The translations under genes and the position numbers were made by a program. Under the pieces are notes generated by a model. That model saw only the letters and a program-made list of their open reading frames with translations, searched no databases and had not been told where the DNA came from. Positions 53,838 to 63,365 of a DNA stretch of 64,000 nt are shown here, piece by piece (position 1 is the stretch's first letter; the number at the start of each line of letters is the position of its first letter). This stretch comes from Rivularia sp. T60_A2020_040 (GTDB lineage: Bacteria > Cyanobacteriota > Cyanobacteriia > Cyanobacteriales > Nostocaceae), in the NCBI GenBank assembly GCA_015272215.1, contig JACYMD010000084.1, positions 1 through 64,000 on the forward strand, written 5' to 3'.

Positions 53838-54080
53838 CTAGCTATTTTGTTGAGAACTATTACTAATATTTAGCTCCTTTTTAGAATGCTTTAAGCGTTT
53901 ATAAGCTGCTCTGATTTGCTGATATGCCTTACCAGCAGATATTTTTCCGCCAGTTTGCAAGTTAGCAATATATTCTACAGTTTGAGAAAATTCCTGTAAA
54001 TTAGCATTAAAGACTACATTCTTTGGTTCTAAATCTCCCCGGTAGAAACGGCGAGGGTATAAAAAATCGTGTTTTTCCAT
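53838..54080 (-). CDS. DUF7219 family protein
   Basis: 80 residues, no membrane segment. HDFLYPRRFYRGDLEPKNVVFNANLQEFSQTVEYIANLQTGGKISAGKAYQQIRAAYKRLKHSKKEL is a complete DUF7219 protein. A second copy with a nonsense codon lies upstream of atpD (44306-44521). The family is cyanobacterial, small and uncharacterised. It is adjacent to a P-loop gene here, as the other copy is near one. Confidence 0.8.
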   Translation of the reverse strand: MEKHDFLYPRRFYRGDLEPKNVVFNANLQEFSQTVEYIANLQTGGKISAGKAYQQIRAAYKRLKHSKKELNISNSSQQNS

Positions 54081-54552
54081 ATTCAGCCTTTTGTAATTAA
54101 TCTCAGAAATTCTGCCTTCTGTTTTGTTAACTTAGGGTTGAATGGTGATTATAATTCATGGTTTTCACCGATTCGTGGCAGGTTTCACCATACTCTAGAA
54201 AACCTGTGTAACTTCAAATAACCATCCACAGTTCTTAATCTAATCATAATTTGCAATAAAATTGTGTATATTTAGTACAGTATTAATAATAAATTGCAAT
54301 AAATACATTCTAATTGTATTTATAAATACATTTTATTGAATAAAAGCATCGTAATAACTACATTCGGCAACCAATAGACTTAGTTATTCATCTGCTTCAA
54401 ATGCAACACCTTCATATAGCGATCGCAATCTCAAATTCATGACAATAACATCGAAGAAAGCAATTGTTAGAAACATCGCCGATGATTTTTGGTAGATGGA
54501 ATCTTAAGGATAATGTTGTATGCTTATGCGTGTTTGTCTACAATAAATAGTC
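54081..54552. other. intergenic region with no supportable gene
   Basis: 472 bp, AT-rich. It holds a TAATTGTATTTATAAATACAT palindromic stretch and one HIP1-like GCGATCGC. It presumably contains the promoters of the divergent DUF7219 and 54553 genes, but I cannot assign them. Confidence 0.4.
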
Positions 54553-55002
54553 ATGAAATTTCTACTCAGTGGTGTAATTGTAACTTTAGGGCTGTTACCT
54601 TTGAGCGTACAAGCACAACAGCAATCCTTCGACACTCAAGTTGCCAGAATGGTAGAAGCATTACGATTGGCTGCACCAAAAACAGGTTCTGCAAATGATG
54701 GATATTACAGCGAATGGCAAGTTAAACCAGCAACTTTGAAAAGTTGGTCAAAATCTTGTCTGAAAAAAGAAGTTTCACCAACAGAGTTTGAAAACAATCC
54801 GCAATTAGCACGTCAAGTTGTTAGTTGTATTACACAACGAGAATTAAAAGGACAATTGGAAGCTACCAATAATAATGAAACACAAGCCGTGCTTGGTACT
54901 GCCTGTTGGTGGATGACTGGTAAATACAAAGGCTGTGATAGTGGTTTCAGTGCAGATTATGTGAAAAAAGTTTTGGGTTATTATCAAAAACCAAGTAAGT
55001 AA
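54553..55002 (+). CDS. secreted protein of unknown function
   Basis: 149 residues with a clear signal peptide (KFLLSGVIVTLGLLPLSVQAQ). The mature part has four Cys, arranged as SKSCLKKEV, VVSCITQR, GTACWWMTGKYKGCDSG; two disulphides are possible. No family is recognised. It stands alone, with a MITE-like element just downstream. Confidence 0.65.
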   Translation: MKFLLSGVIVTLGLLPLSVQAQQQSFDTQVARMVEALRLAAPKTGSANDGYYSEWQVKPATLKSWSKSCLKKEVSPTEFENNPQLARQVVSCITQRELKGQLEATNNNETQAVLGTACWWMTGKYKGCDSGFSADYVKKVLGYYQKPSK

Positions 55003-55011
55003 ATTTTGTTA

Positions 55012-55179
55012 AGAGGATGTTTTAAAAGTCTAATTTCATACTTAAGCTGGCGACTAGAAGTCGCTGCTACACGAACAAAACTCGCCGTAAGACGGGTTAA
55101 AATTCATTAGTCCACCGTAAGGTGGATTTTGCTTTTGTAGTAGCGGTTTAAACCGCCGGATACTTTCAAAACATCCTCT
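55012..55179. mobile_element. ~170-bp MITE-like element
   Basis: The termini AGAGGATGTTTTAAAAG (55012-55028) and CTTTCAAAACATCCTCT (55163-55179) are inverted with one mismatch. Inside are several hairpins, including GGCGACTAGAAGTCGCTGCT and GTCCACCGTAAGGTGGAT and CGGTTTAAACCG. No coding capacity is present. Confidence 0.6.
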
Positions 55180-55399
55180 AAGCTCGACTTTATCCAAAAT
55201 TAGCGACTAACTTTTGTTTTTTATTTATGGGGAACCCTAATTACGGTCTTCCCAGCGTGTCCCGCAGGGACATATTACGTATTACGAATTACGAATTAAG
55301 TAAGTTGGCAGAAATAAACAGAACTATGTTACAGAATGTAAATTAGCATTAAACTCTTACTCCGACTGCCTTGTCCCAATTACAATTTTCAACGCCAAC

Positions 55400-56485
55400 C
55401 TACTTATATTCACTTTCGGCAACCGTTTCTAATTCCTGCTCATTCACAATCATAAAACTACCATCTCGCCAATTATCAGCGACGCTTTTAATAAAACTAG
55501 CTAAGGGAATAGCAATTAGTAATCCTAACACTCCTAAAAGTTTTGCTCCTATTAATAATGAAATAACTACCCAAACAGGATTTAAACCCGTAAAATTGCT
55601 TAAAATACGCGGCGCAATAAAATTATAATTAAATTGGTCTATAGCTACTGCTACACTTAAAACTTCTACTCCCAACCAAAAGTTTTTCAAGCCTACTAAT
55701 AAACTTACTAAAGTAATCCCGATACCCGTACCGAAGGGAAATAAAGCAAAAAATCCAATCACCAACGCGAACAATAAATTTAAAGGAACTCGCAATCCTA
55801 CAAAAGCTAAGGTCAACCCGGTTGCAAGTATAGTCGCTAAAGTCGCTTGTCCAATAAAATAATTCTGGAAATCTTCCCGCAAAGAATCGCTTACCTGTTT
55901 GGCAATATGTTGCGGCAACCATTTGAGAATTCCTTCCCAAACGCGATCGCCATTTAAAATCATGTACAAAGTTAAAACTGCTGTCAACAAAATGTTGAGA
56001 ACGCTGCCGATTGTATCGAAGGCTAAGCCGATTATTCTACCGCTTAAACTTTGAATTCGACTCGATATTTTATCAAGCAAATCGGGAAGTAAACCACTAG
56101 GGTTAATTGGTAACTGTTGAGTTGCAGCCCAATCTTGCAGAGCTTGTAACTGTTGTGTACCAGAGTCAATCCAAGCTGGCAATATATTTATCAGTTCGTT
56201 AACTTGTTCGATAATTAACGGCAGCACTGTAATTCCAAAGCCGACGAGTATTACAACCGCCAACAGCAGCACTCCGACTGTTGCTAAATTGCGTTCTACT
56301 CCTCGTCGTTGGAAAAAACCAATTGGGTATTCTAAAACAAAAGCTAGCAGAATTGCAGCAATTACAATACTTACCAAGGGTTGAAGATATTTGATAACTC
56401 CAAGTAATACCCAAATATTCAAAATAAATAAAGGAAAAGCCAATCCCAAGCTTAACCATCGCGGCAATTTAAAAGCTGATTGCAT
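55400..56485 (-). CDS. AI-2E/PerM-family membrane permease
   Basis: 361 residues from ATG 56485 (TTG at 56503 is an alternative). About seven to eight hydrophobic segments; the central ILILTAVLTLYMILNGDRVW and the C-terminal LNPVWVVISLLIGAKLLGVLGLLIAIPLASFIKS are diagnostic of the AI-2E transporter superfamily. Members export autoinducer-2 or Na+, or have unknown substrates; the role here is open. Confidence 0.87.
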   Translation of the reverse strand: MQSAFKLPRWLSLGLAFPLFILNIWVLLGVIKYLQPLVSIVIAAILLAFVLEYPIGFFQRRGVERNLATVGVLLLAVVILVGFGITVLPLIIEQVNELINILPAWIDSGTQQLQALQDWAATQQLPINPSGLLPDLLDKISSRIQSLSGRIIGLAFDTIGSVLNILLTAVLTLYMILNGDRVWEGILKWLPQHIAKQVSDSLREDFQNYFIGQATLATILATGLTLAFVGLRVPLNLLFALVIGFFALFPFGTGIGITLVSLLVGLKNFWLGVEVLSVAVAIDQFNYNFIAPRILSNFTGLNPVWVVISLLIGAKLLGVLGLLIAIPLASFIKSVADNWRDGSFMIVNEQELETVAESEYK

Positions 56486-57226
56486 AGCACCGTGAGTCCA
56501 CAATAGTTATTAGTTTATTGTGGTTTTGACTTATTAAACCAGTTCAAAGGCATACTTTTTGCTTTAGAAATTGCCAATTGGGCATGGAACAATCATCATT
56601 CGTCGCGTTTTTAGTATAAGTATTTGTAAGACCCTGACAAATTTTGATCAAAACCCGATTTCTCTTCCGGCATTAAAGATTCTTCAGAGATAGTTTTTTT
56701 TAAGCGTCAAATTCACGTTTTATCTGTTTTTCTATATTCACAAAATAGATTAATTGTCAATCCAAGTATTTATGAACCATCTTTTTAGTATGATAAATCA
56801 CAATAGAATTTACATTGCTTCACATTGACTTGGGCTATTTTTCAGTAGTTGATCAATCTTGTAGTATGTAAAAGATGTAAATATCAAGTTAATTGCTATC
56901 TAATAGAGGGTTTATTAGTCAAATTTATGAAAAGTGTTAAAAAGTAAACAAACTGCTTCCCTAAGCATATAAAACGTATATTACACCAAAATGGCTTGTA
57001 ATCTCGTTAATTAATTGAGAATTCTGTCAATAAAAAATTTTCTGTAAACTTGAGTAACGGGTTTGTGAAGGAATATGAATACAGAAATTTAATCAGTTAA
57101 GGCATTTTGGAAAAGTTTTGATTATGTTAAAGAGATTTTGGGTTATTGATTATTAGAGTCGAAAGATTGCGATAGGCGAAGCCTTGCCCTTAGAGATTGC
57201 ATAACTGGCAACTTGGGTTACTGACT

Positions 57227-57296
57227 CAACGCATTTACCCAAAACCAATTACCACCAGCCCTTACAGACAGTAGGAGTGTTTAAACGGACGTTATA
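57227..57296. repeat. ~70-bp dispersed repeat, second copy
   Basis: CAACGCATTTACCC, then ACAGACAGTAGGAGTGTTTA and ACGGACGTTATAT. It matches 53706-53780 with a few substitutions. Confidence 0.6.
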
Positions 57297-57333
57297 TAAT
57301 TGAGCTTTTGACGTTAAATAGTCTAATAATGTT

Positions 57334-57362
57334 AAAAGCCCAGCCATAAAGACTGAGCTTTT
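57334..57362. terminator. AAAAGCCCAG / CTGAGCTTTT hairpin
   Basis: AAAAGCCCAG pairs with CTGAGCTTTT around an 8-nt centre with one mismatch. It is A- and T-flanked, so it could terminate in either direction. No adjoining gene is close. Confidence 0.35.
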
Positions 57363-57510
57363 GATAATTAGCGGGGCCATAGTTCCCCAGTTTCGTTATA
57401 AAAATTGGCTATAATTTGTCAAGCTGATTATTACTTCCACACCATTTATATCTATTCCGGAAGAAATCGAAATTATTTTTTGAGAGTTGTTAGGAATTGA
57501 AATTATATTC

Positions 57511-57575
57511 CTAATTACCAATTACCAATTACCAATTACCGATTACCGATTACCGATTACCGATTACCGATTACC
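57511..57575. repeat. STRR heptamer array (TTACCAA, TTACCGA)
   Basis: About nine units, with variant TTACCAA on the left and TTACCGA on the right. The array runs into the 3' end of the NUDIX gene: its last five codons (VVIGNR region) and stop are made of repeat. Confidence 0.9.
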
Positions 57576-58003
57576 ACTTTCATAAAATCCAACAAAATCT
57601 GCTGATGTACAGAACCTAGAGGTCTGACTTCTTTTGCGACTGCTGAATAACAGTAACCGTTGCGAATATCTTCGGGAGTAAGTAAACCCATATCCCAACC
57701 TTCAGTGAGAACTAATTGATTTAAATCAACTTCTAGAGGTGCGTGAAAAACGTGACGTACTGCCGTTTCGGAGTTATAACAACCAAATTGATCAATTTTT
57801 GCAGGTAGAGTATAGTTAATTTCTTCTAAAACTTCTCGTCTGACTGCGACTTCTGGAGTTTCACCGGGTTCAATATGTCCGCCGAAAAAAGCCCAATAAC
57901 CGGGATAAACAATGGTGGGGATATTATCGCGCAACTGCATTAAAAATTTGTTGTCTCTATATAGGATTGCAATTGCAACGTGATGAATCTGTTGATTATT
58001 CAT
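57557..58003 (-). CDS. NUDIX hydrolase
   Basis: 148 residues. The NUDIX box is [24 protein letters not shown] (residues 42-64), with the catalytic glutamates present. It opens with a strand-rich [21 protein letters not shown]. It would hydrolyse a nucleoside diphosphate linked to some group; the substrate is not predicted. The C-terminus is encoded by the heptamer array. Confidence 0.9.
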   Translation of the reverse strand: MNNQQIHHVAIAILYRDNKFLMQLRDNIPTIVYPGYWAFFGGHIEPGETPEVAVRREVLEEINYTLPAKIDQFGCYNSETAVRHVFHAPLEVDLNQLVLTEGWDMGLLTPEDIRNGYCYSAVAKEVRPLGSVHQQILLDFMKVVIGNR

Positions 58004-58046
58004 AAATAATTACAATTTATATTGGTCAAAATACTGTCTTTAATTA

Positions 58047-58448
58047 TTACTTTTCTTCTAAGTAAAATTCTCCTAATTCTGCTCCAGATATGGGAATACT
58101 TTCGTATCGAGGTAATCCCTTAAATACAACTTTATCTCCTAATTTCCAATCTTTTTGATTAGTTAGCAGCCAAACTTTGCCAGTGGAGTCACCGATCTGA
58201 TACATTTGTTGTTCTAACAAAGGTACTTTTCTTTCTACCTTGCCTTGAACATACACAGGAGTATTGTTGTTTTTTTGGGGTTTTAGTTCGCCGATCGCAG
58301 TCACATTTACGCCAATGGCATTAATACCGTATTCGCTCAAATTATTGCAACCGAGTAGTCCCGATAGCATTAAAGGAGCTAATCCCAAACGCAATATCCA
58401 TAAATTCGGGAAAATTTTTGTTCTAACTCGTTGCATTGTAGGCACCAT
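58047..58448 (-). CDS. lipoprotein of unknown function
   Basis: About 133 residues from ATG 58448 (Met at 58436 is equally possible). A long hydrophobic N-terminus (LWILRLGLAPLMLSGLLGCNNLSEYG) carries a good lipobox, LLGC, so it is likely a lipoprotein. The rest has strand-rich OB-like character (VKVERKVPLLEQQMYQIGDSTGKVWLLTNQ). Upstream frame is open for 28 more codons but has no support. Confidence 0.6.
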   Translation of the reverse strand: MVPTMQRVRTKIFPNLWILRLGLAPLMLSGLLGCNNLSEYGINAIGVNVTAIGELKPQKNNNTPVYVQGKVERKVPLLEQQMYQIGDSTGKVWLLTNQKDWKLGDKVVFKGLPRYESIPISGAELGEFYLEEK

Positions 58449-58621
58449 ATTCCGAAATTTAACTATCAGTGCTTGGTTCGTCGTAATTTTTAGATACATA
58501 GTTCCCAATAATACCAAATTCTTTAGAAACAAAATCTATTCTCGCTTCACGGCAAACTATCTGAGAAGATAAATAATGTGGTGAATGATGCCGTGACCTA
58601 TTTACGTTATAAAATTTGCTC

Positions 58622-59503
58622 ATGGAAACAAAAACAGCAAAACTGCTTGATGGTAAAGCTTATTCGTTAAAGATTCACGAACAACTTAAATCGGCGATCG
58701 CGCAATTAGAATCTATAGTGGGTCGTCCTCCAGGTTTAGCGGTGTTGATGGTTGGTGATAACCCCGCGAGTGCTGCTTACGTCCGCAACAAGGAACGAGC
58801 TTGTGAATCGGTGGGTATTGCTTCATTTAATCGACATTTCCCGCACTCTACTAGTTTTAGCGAGCTTCAGTCGGTTATTCATAGCTTAAATGATGACGAA
58901 CGAGTCGATGGGATTTTAGTACAGTTACCCCTTCCCCCAGAATTGGATAGTGTGGCTCTATTACACGAAATTGCTGCCGAAAAAGATGTTGATGGACTGC
59001 ATCCGCTAAATTTAGGAAAATTATTAAGAGGTGAACCGGGTTTACGTAGCTGTACTCCTGCGGGGGTAATGCGTTTGTTACAGGAATATTCTATATCTCT
59101 AGAAGGAAAACACGCAGTAGTATTAGGACGTTCGATTTTGGTTGGTAAACCAATGTCGATGATGCTCTTAGAAGCAAATGCCACCGTTACTATTGCTCAT
59201 TCCCGTACCCAAAACTTACAAGAGATTACCCAAAATGCCGATATTCTCATCGCTGCGGTAGGGATTCCCCAATTAATTACTGCCCAAATGGTGAAAAAAG
59301 GCGCAGTTGTGGTAGATGTGGGGATAAACCGCATTACTGATCAAAACGGCAAAAGTCGGTTAATCGGTGATGTCAATTTTGAGGAAGTTGCAACCGTCGC
59401 CAATTTCCTTACCCCAGTTCCCGGTGGTATCGGACCAATGACTGTTGCCATGTTGTTACAAAATACAGTTAACAGTTATCAGGGAATAGGGAATAGGGAA
59501 TAG
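58622..59503 (+). CDS. folD: methylenetetrahydrofolate dehydrogenase/cyclohydrolase
   Basis: 293 residues from ATG 58622. It interconverts 5,10-methylene- and 10-formyl-THF. The catalytic Lys is in [12 protein letters not shown], the substrate loop is [13 protein letters not shown], and [10 protein letters not shown] and [11 protein letters not shown] follow. The NADP-binding region [17 protein letters not shown] and the closing [19 protein letters not shown] are intact. The last residues (YQGIGNRE) come from a heptamer array rather than the ancestral end. Confidence 0.95.
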   Translation: METKTAKLLDGKAYSLKIHEQLKSAIAQLESIVGRPPGLAVLMVGDNPASAAYVRNKERACESVGIASFNRHFPHSTSFSELQSVIHSLNDDERVDGILVQLPLPPELDSVALLHEIAAEKDVDGLHPLNLGKLLRGEPGLRSCTPAGVMRLLQEYSISLEGKHAVVLGRSILVGKPMSMMLLEANATVTIAHSRTQNLQEITQNADILIAAVGIPQLITAQMVKKGAVVVDVGINRITDQNGKSRLIGDVNFEEVATVANFLTPVPGGIGPMTVAMLLQNTVNSYQGIGNRE

Positions 59504-59535
59504 GGAATAGGGAATAGGGAATAGGGAATAGGGAA
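59482..59535. repeat. STRR heptamer array (GGGAATA)
   Basis: Nearly eight perfect GGGAATA units begin before the folD stop codon and contribute its last four codons. Confidence 0.92.
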
Positions 59536-59579
59536 CTAGTTATTAGTTGAGTCAAAACAGGAAAATAAGGTGATTTAAA

Positions 59580-60515
59580 ATGGTTACAGCAGATAATTTA
59601 CGGAAAAATTCACCCGAATCGAAAAAATTAGAGTTCGATTTACCGGCTTATCTCAAGGAACGACAAAAGCTTGTAGAAACTGCTTTGGATAAATCGATTG
59701 AGATTGTTTATCCCGATAAAATTTATCAAGCAATGCGTTATTCCCTTTTAGCTGGAGGTAAGCGCTTGCGTCCGATTCTGTGTCTTGCTACTTGTGAAAT
59801 GACTGGTGGAAATATCGAAATGTCTTTGCCGACAGCTTGCGCGTTAGAGATGATTCACACCATGTCTTTGATTCATGATGACCTGCCAGCGATGGATAAC
59901 GATGATTACCGTCGGGGTAAATTAACCAACCACAAAGTATATGGCGATGATGTGGCAATCTTAGCCGGGGATGGATTATTAGCTTACGCTTTCGAGTATG
60001 TGGCAACTCATACTCAAAATGTACCACCACCCCAAGTTTTACAGGTAATTTCTCGTTTGGGACGTGCAGTCGGTGCTGCGGGTTTAGTCGGTGGTCAAGT
60101 TGTAGACTTGGAAATGGAAGGAAAGACAGATGTTCCTTTGGAAACGTTGAATTTTATTCATAATCATAAAACAGCAGCCCTTTTAGAAGCTAGCGTCGTT
60201 TGCGGCGGTATATTAGCTTCCGCATCCCCAGAACAATTACAAAGATTGTCTCGTTATTCTCAAAATATTGGACTTGCATTTCAGATAGTTGATGATATTC
60301 TGGATATCACCGCCACCCAAGAACAGTTAGGTAAAACTGCGGGTAAAGACCAAAAAGCGCAAAAAGTTACCTATCCCAGTCTTTGGGGTCTGGAAGAATC
60401 CAAAAAACAAGCACAATTGCTCGTTGAAGCAGCAGTTGCCGAATTAGAAACCTTTGGAGAGCAAGCTAAACCTTTAATTGCCCTCGCGTACTTTATTACT
60501 AGTCGTAATAACTAA
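59580..60515 (+). CDS. crtE: geranylgeranyl diphosphate synthase
   Basis: 311 residues. Builds C20 (or C15) prenyl diphosphate for carotenoids, chlorophyll phytyl chain and quinones. First Asp-rich motif [14 protein letters not shown] near residue 99; second, DDILDITAT, near 239. [12 protein letters not shown] near 59 and the GGQVVDLE region are typical. Annotated as farnesyl/geranylgeranyl synthase in most cyanobacteria. It follows folD by 76 bp and may be read through from it. Confidence 0.93.
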   Translation: MVTADNLRKNSPESKKLEFDLPAYLKERQKLVETALDKSIEIVYPDKIYQAMRYSLLAGGKRLRPILCLATCEMTGGNIEMSLPTACALEMIHTMSLIHDDLPAMDNDDYRRGKLTNHKVYGDDVAILAGDGLLAYAFEYVATHTQNVPPPQVLQVISRLGRAVGAAGLVGGQVVDLEMEGKTDVPLETLNFIHNHKTAALLEASVVCGGILASASPEQLQRLSRYSQNIGLAFQIVDDILDITATQEQLGKTAGKDQKAQKVTYPSLWGLEESKKQAQLLVEAAVAELETFGEQAKPLIALAYFITSRNN

Positions 60516-60608
60516 TTCAATTTTTTAGATTTGGGATGTTAAGTAGTATCCCACACTTCCTCACCCACGCAACCGCTGCTAATATTAGCCTAATTTAACC
60601 GTAATACC

Positions 60609-61064
60609 ATGCAAGACATAGGTAATATATTTAATAATCACGTGCTACTGGTTGCCTTAATAGCTTGTTTTGTCGCTCAGGCTTTAAAGCTCCTAATTGA
60701 GTTAATCAAAAACGGTAAAGTGAGTGTGAGTGTTTTAGTAACAACTGGAGGAATGCCCAGCGCTCACTCAGCCTTAGTAACTGCCTTAGCTGCTGGTGTT
60801 GGACAAACTATCGGTTGGGCTTCCCCCGAATTCGCTTTAGCTGCTATTTTCGCCATCATTGTGATGTACGATGCTGCTGGTGTCCGTCAAGCTGCCGGAA
60901 AACAAGCTCGCATCCTCAATCAAGTCATTGACGAAATGTTTCACGATCATCCAGAAATAGCCGCCGAACGTCTTAAAGAATTACTCGGACACACACCCTT
61001 TCAAGTCATAGCCGGTTCAGCTTTAGGTGTTACCATTTCTTTGTTAGCTCAAGCAGCCTATTAA
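60609..61064 (+). CDS. DUF212 divergent PAP2-family membrane protein
   Basis: 151 residues with about four hydrophobic segments. Signature VLVTTGGMPSAHSALVTALAAGVG, then IVMYDAAGVRQAAGKQA and FHDHPEIAAERLKELLGHTPFQVIAGSALG, exactly DUF212. It is related to acid-phosphatase PAP2 proteins; the substrate is unknown. Conserved next to crtE/folD in many cyanobacteria. Confidence 0.92.
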   Translation: MQDIGNIFNNHVLLVALIACFVAQALKLLIELIKNGKVSVSVLVTTGGMPSAHSALVTALAAGVGQTIGWASPEFALAAIFAIIVMYDAAGVRQAAGKQARILNQVIDEMFHDHPEIAAERLKELLGHTPFQVIAGSALGVTISLLAQAAY

Positions 61065-61299
61065 AGTTATGAGTTATGAGTGAGGAGTTAGGAGTTAGTA
61101 CCACCAGAGTTATGAGTTACGCCTAATGTGAATTAAAAACGTTGCTTATCCTACAAGAGTTTTGAAGCTTGTTTAAATCTCAGATTTTTAATTTATCAAT
61201 GTAATGATAATGGTTTGAGCGCTTAATTCACATTACTACGTGAGTTATGAGTTATTACTAACAACTAACTACCAACAACTAAGTATCAACAATTAACAA

Positions 61300-61953
61300 C
61301 TAATTGGGCAACTTTACAGCAGAACGCAATAACATCACCTTTTGACTATCAACAATGATAGCAAAGAAACCGCGTTTTGAAAGTTCTTGTAAGGTTTCAT
61401 AGGCTTCTTTTTGGTTATTAGTGTAATTAGCTAACAAGTAAGGTCTTTTTCCGTAAGCGACAAAACCGACATCTCCTTTAACTGCTTTACGAACGTCAGA
61501 TACTAATTGAGGACGATTGTAATAATCGACTAATACAGCGTAACCAGTTCCCAAATTTCGAGGTTTGTAACTTACTGTACTTACTTGAGTGGGTGTTGGT
61601 GTTTCTGTAGGTTTAGTAGTGATTATTGCAGATAAACCAGCAGAATCTTTGATATATCTTGCCCAGCGATTGGCATCGTCAATATTTTTAAATCCTCCGA
61701 TACGGGTAACAATATCGCTAAGGTATCTACAAGTATTTGTGTTAATTTTTGCGGGTAAAACTCGCTTTAACTGAGTTTGATTGTCTGTTGTGGGACTAAC
61801 TACTAATAACAAATATTCACCACCTTTGGGAGCTTCACAGGTGGGAGGGTTTTGTTGGGCATTTACAGAATTCATTCCGCAAAATAAACCCATTGTTGAT
61901 AATATTAAAACACTTGGTAAACTTTTAAATTTACCTAAAATAGCTGAATTCAT
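61300..61953 (-). CDS. secreted SPOR-like protein
   Basis: 217 residues from ATG 61953, which follows TAGGAGAATACAATCG; a GTG at 61977 lies before that site and is unlikely. Signal peptide SLPSVLILSTMGLFCGMNSVNA. Two repeat-like modules follow: YLLLVVSPTTDNQTQLKRVLP...GGFKNIDDANRWARYIKDSA and YAVLVDYYNRPQLVSDVRKAV...YETLQELSKRGFFAIIVDSQ. Both have the SPOR pattern, but peptidoglycan binding is not certain. Confidence 0.75.
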   Translation of the reverse strand: MNSAILGKFKSLPSVLILSTMGLFCGMNSVNAQQNPPTCEAPKGGEYLLLVVSPTTDNQTQLKRVLPAKINTNTCRYLSDIVTRIGGFKNIDDANRWARYIKDSAGLSAIITTKPTETPTPTQVSTVSYKPRNLGTGYAVLVDYYNRPQLVSDVRKAVKGDVGFVAYGKRPYLLANYTNNQKEAYETLQELSKRGFFAIIVDSQKVMLLRSAVKLPN

Positions 61954-61982
61954 CGATTGTATTCTCCTAAAACTCACACCAC

Positions 61983-62025
61983 AGTTATCAGTTGACAGTT
62001 GACAGTTGACAGTTGACAGTTATCA
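61983..62025. repeat. STRR heptamer array (GTTGACA)
   Basis: About five GTTGACA units with GTTATCA variants at both ends, upstream of the SPOR-like gene. Confidence 0.88.
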
Positions 62026-62092
62026 GTCCTCTTTCGGGCGTGTATGGTGGGAAATCAGATAGGGAGCATATTAATAGATAACTGTTAACTGA

Positions 62093-62422
62093 TTAAGAAA
62101 CTGAAGCAAGAGATGCTAAAGCATCAGGAATTTCTGATGAAGGAGCTTGAAATTCACCCGTTGCGACATATTCCAATCGTAATTTCAACCAAGTAATAAA
62201 TTGAGGATTGATGGAAATAACCGCTGCTGCTGGTTGGGGACATTTGGCTTTGACGGATGACATTTGACTGGTTTCTAGAAAAGCTGGTTGCTTCACTAAC
62301 CAAAAATCAATCTCTTTCTCTTGTTCGTGGTAATAGCGAGTACGTTCCTTTAAAACTTCCTCTAAAGGTTCTTCTTCCAATAAAAAGCGTTGAGAAGCCA
62401 GTACGTAATAGTATGTTTGCAT
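62093..62422 (-). CDS. ycf54: Ycf54, Mg-protoporphyrin monomethyl ester cyclase partner
   Basis: 109 residues from ATG 62422 (AAAGAGTGAAA upstream). TYYYVLASQRFLLEEEPLEEVLKERTRYYHEQEKEIDFWLVKQPAFLE is almost diagnostic of Ycf54. It is needed for AcsF/CycI cyclase in chlorophyll synthesis, so it acts at the inner membrane or thylakoid. Its position next to the SnoaL-like gene is common in Nostocales. Confidence 0.94.
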   Translation of the reverse strand: MQTYYYVLASQRFLLEEEPLEEVLKERTRYYHEQEKEIDFWLVKQPAFLETSQMSSVKAKCPQPAAAVISINPQFITWLKLRLEYVATGEFQAPSSEIPDALASLASVS

Positions 62423-62508
62423 TTTCACTCTTTGTGGATTAAATTAATTAACTAACTGAACTGAACAAAATTGAGGACACAGCATATAGTACTGCGTCCG
62501 GGTCAAGT

Positions 62509-63294
62509 TTAATTAGAAGAATTGAAACCGGCAGCTAATTTTTTAAATGGACAGCTAGTTGCTAGCTGTGGTGAAGTTTGCTGCTTTTCTCTACCAAAGA
62601 AAAATCTTTTAATTATTGCCCAAAATGATTTATCCTCACTTCCATGCTTTCCACCACTCGTCAGCTTGGCAAAAAACTGACTATTATCAAAATAGTGTTC
62701 CACATTGATGATTTTCAAGTCATCGGTAACGCGGGCTATACTCATTCCTATTATCTCCACAACTTCCCCTGTAGGAGCATAGTCTTTATATGAACCGTTA
62801 AAAGTTCCCCAATGCCGCCATTTAAATGTAACATTTGGTGGAGAACTGTAAACTTCTAACACTTCCCATAAAAATCCTTTAGGAAATGCACTGCGAAACA
62901 ACCTTCCTGATGATTGAAAGTTTTCCTCGGAAGCTTTATATTGTTCTGTCTCGCCAATAAATAAGTTATAAGTTCCCGCTGCGGAAACATCCTCGGCGGT
63001 AAATTCCTCACCACCATTACTACTCATACGAAACTTATCTTTGACAACCGATAACCACTGTTGTGGATTGGTTTTAAAGGAAGCTTCTAACTCAAAGGTT
63101 CTGACTAAGTTTTCTACAATTGCTTCGAGAGAACCCATATTATGATTGGCTTGACTTTCGGAAGCTAAACCTTGGTTCGATTCGGAATAGTCGGGAGGAT
63201 TTCCACCCCGCCATTCATTATCGATGCTACTGGCAATTACTTTTTCTCTTTCTTGTACCCACACTGGTAAATTCTGAGATTCGGTTGCGCTCAT
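62509..63294 (-). CDS. SnoaL/ester-cyclase-like protein with Cys-containing tail
   Basis: 261 residues. An N-terminal linker of about 50 residues precedes the fold. The NTF2/SnoaL core is around residues 100-210, with WLSVVKDKFRMSSNGGEEFTAED, FPKGFLWEVLEVYSSPPNVTFKWRHWGTFNG and YAPTGEVVEIIGMSIARV. The tail ends SCPFKKLAAGFN. It may bind a hydrophobic molecule; no catalytic residues can be named. It is transcribed together with ycf54. Confidence 0.7.
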   Translation of the reverse strand: MSATESQNLPVWVQEREKVIASSIDNEWRGGNPPDYSESNQGLASESQANHNMGSLEAIVENLVRTFELEASFKTNPQQWLSVVKDKFRMSSNGGEEFTAEDVSAAGTYNLFIGETEQYKASEENFQSSGRLFRSAFPKGFLWEVLEVYSSPPNVTFKWRHWGTFNGSYKDYAPTGEVVEIIGMSIARVTDDLKIINVEHYFDNSQFFAKLTSGGKHGSEDKSFWAIIKRFFFGREKQQTSPQLATSCPFKKLAAGFNSSN

Positions 63295-63365
63295 ATCACA
63301 ATTAACAGTTAAAACTTAACAGTTAATAGTTAACAGTTAACAGTAAAGTACTTACTGCTCACTGC

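Larger units (their letters stand above)
56486..57556. other. 1.07-kb gap without a gene
   Basis: No open frame of note on either strand. It contains the dispersed repeat copy at 57227-57296, a hairpin (57334-57362) and heptamer repeats at 57511. AT-rich sequence with no clear promoter or RNA that I can assign fills the rest. Confidence 0.5.
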
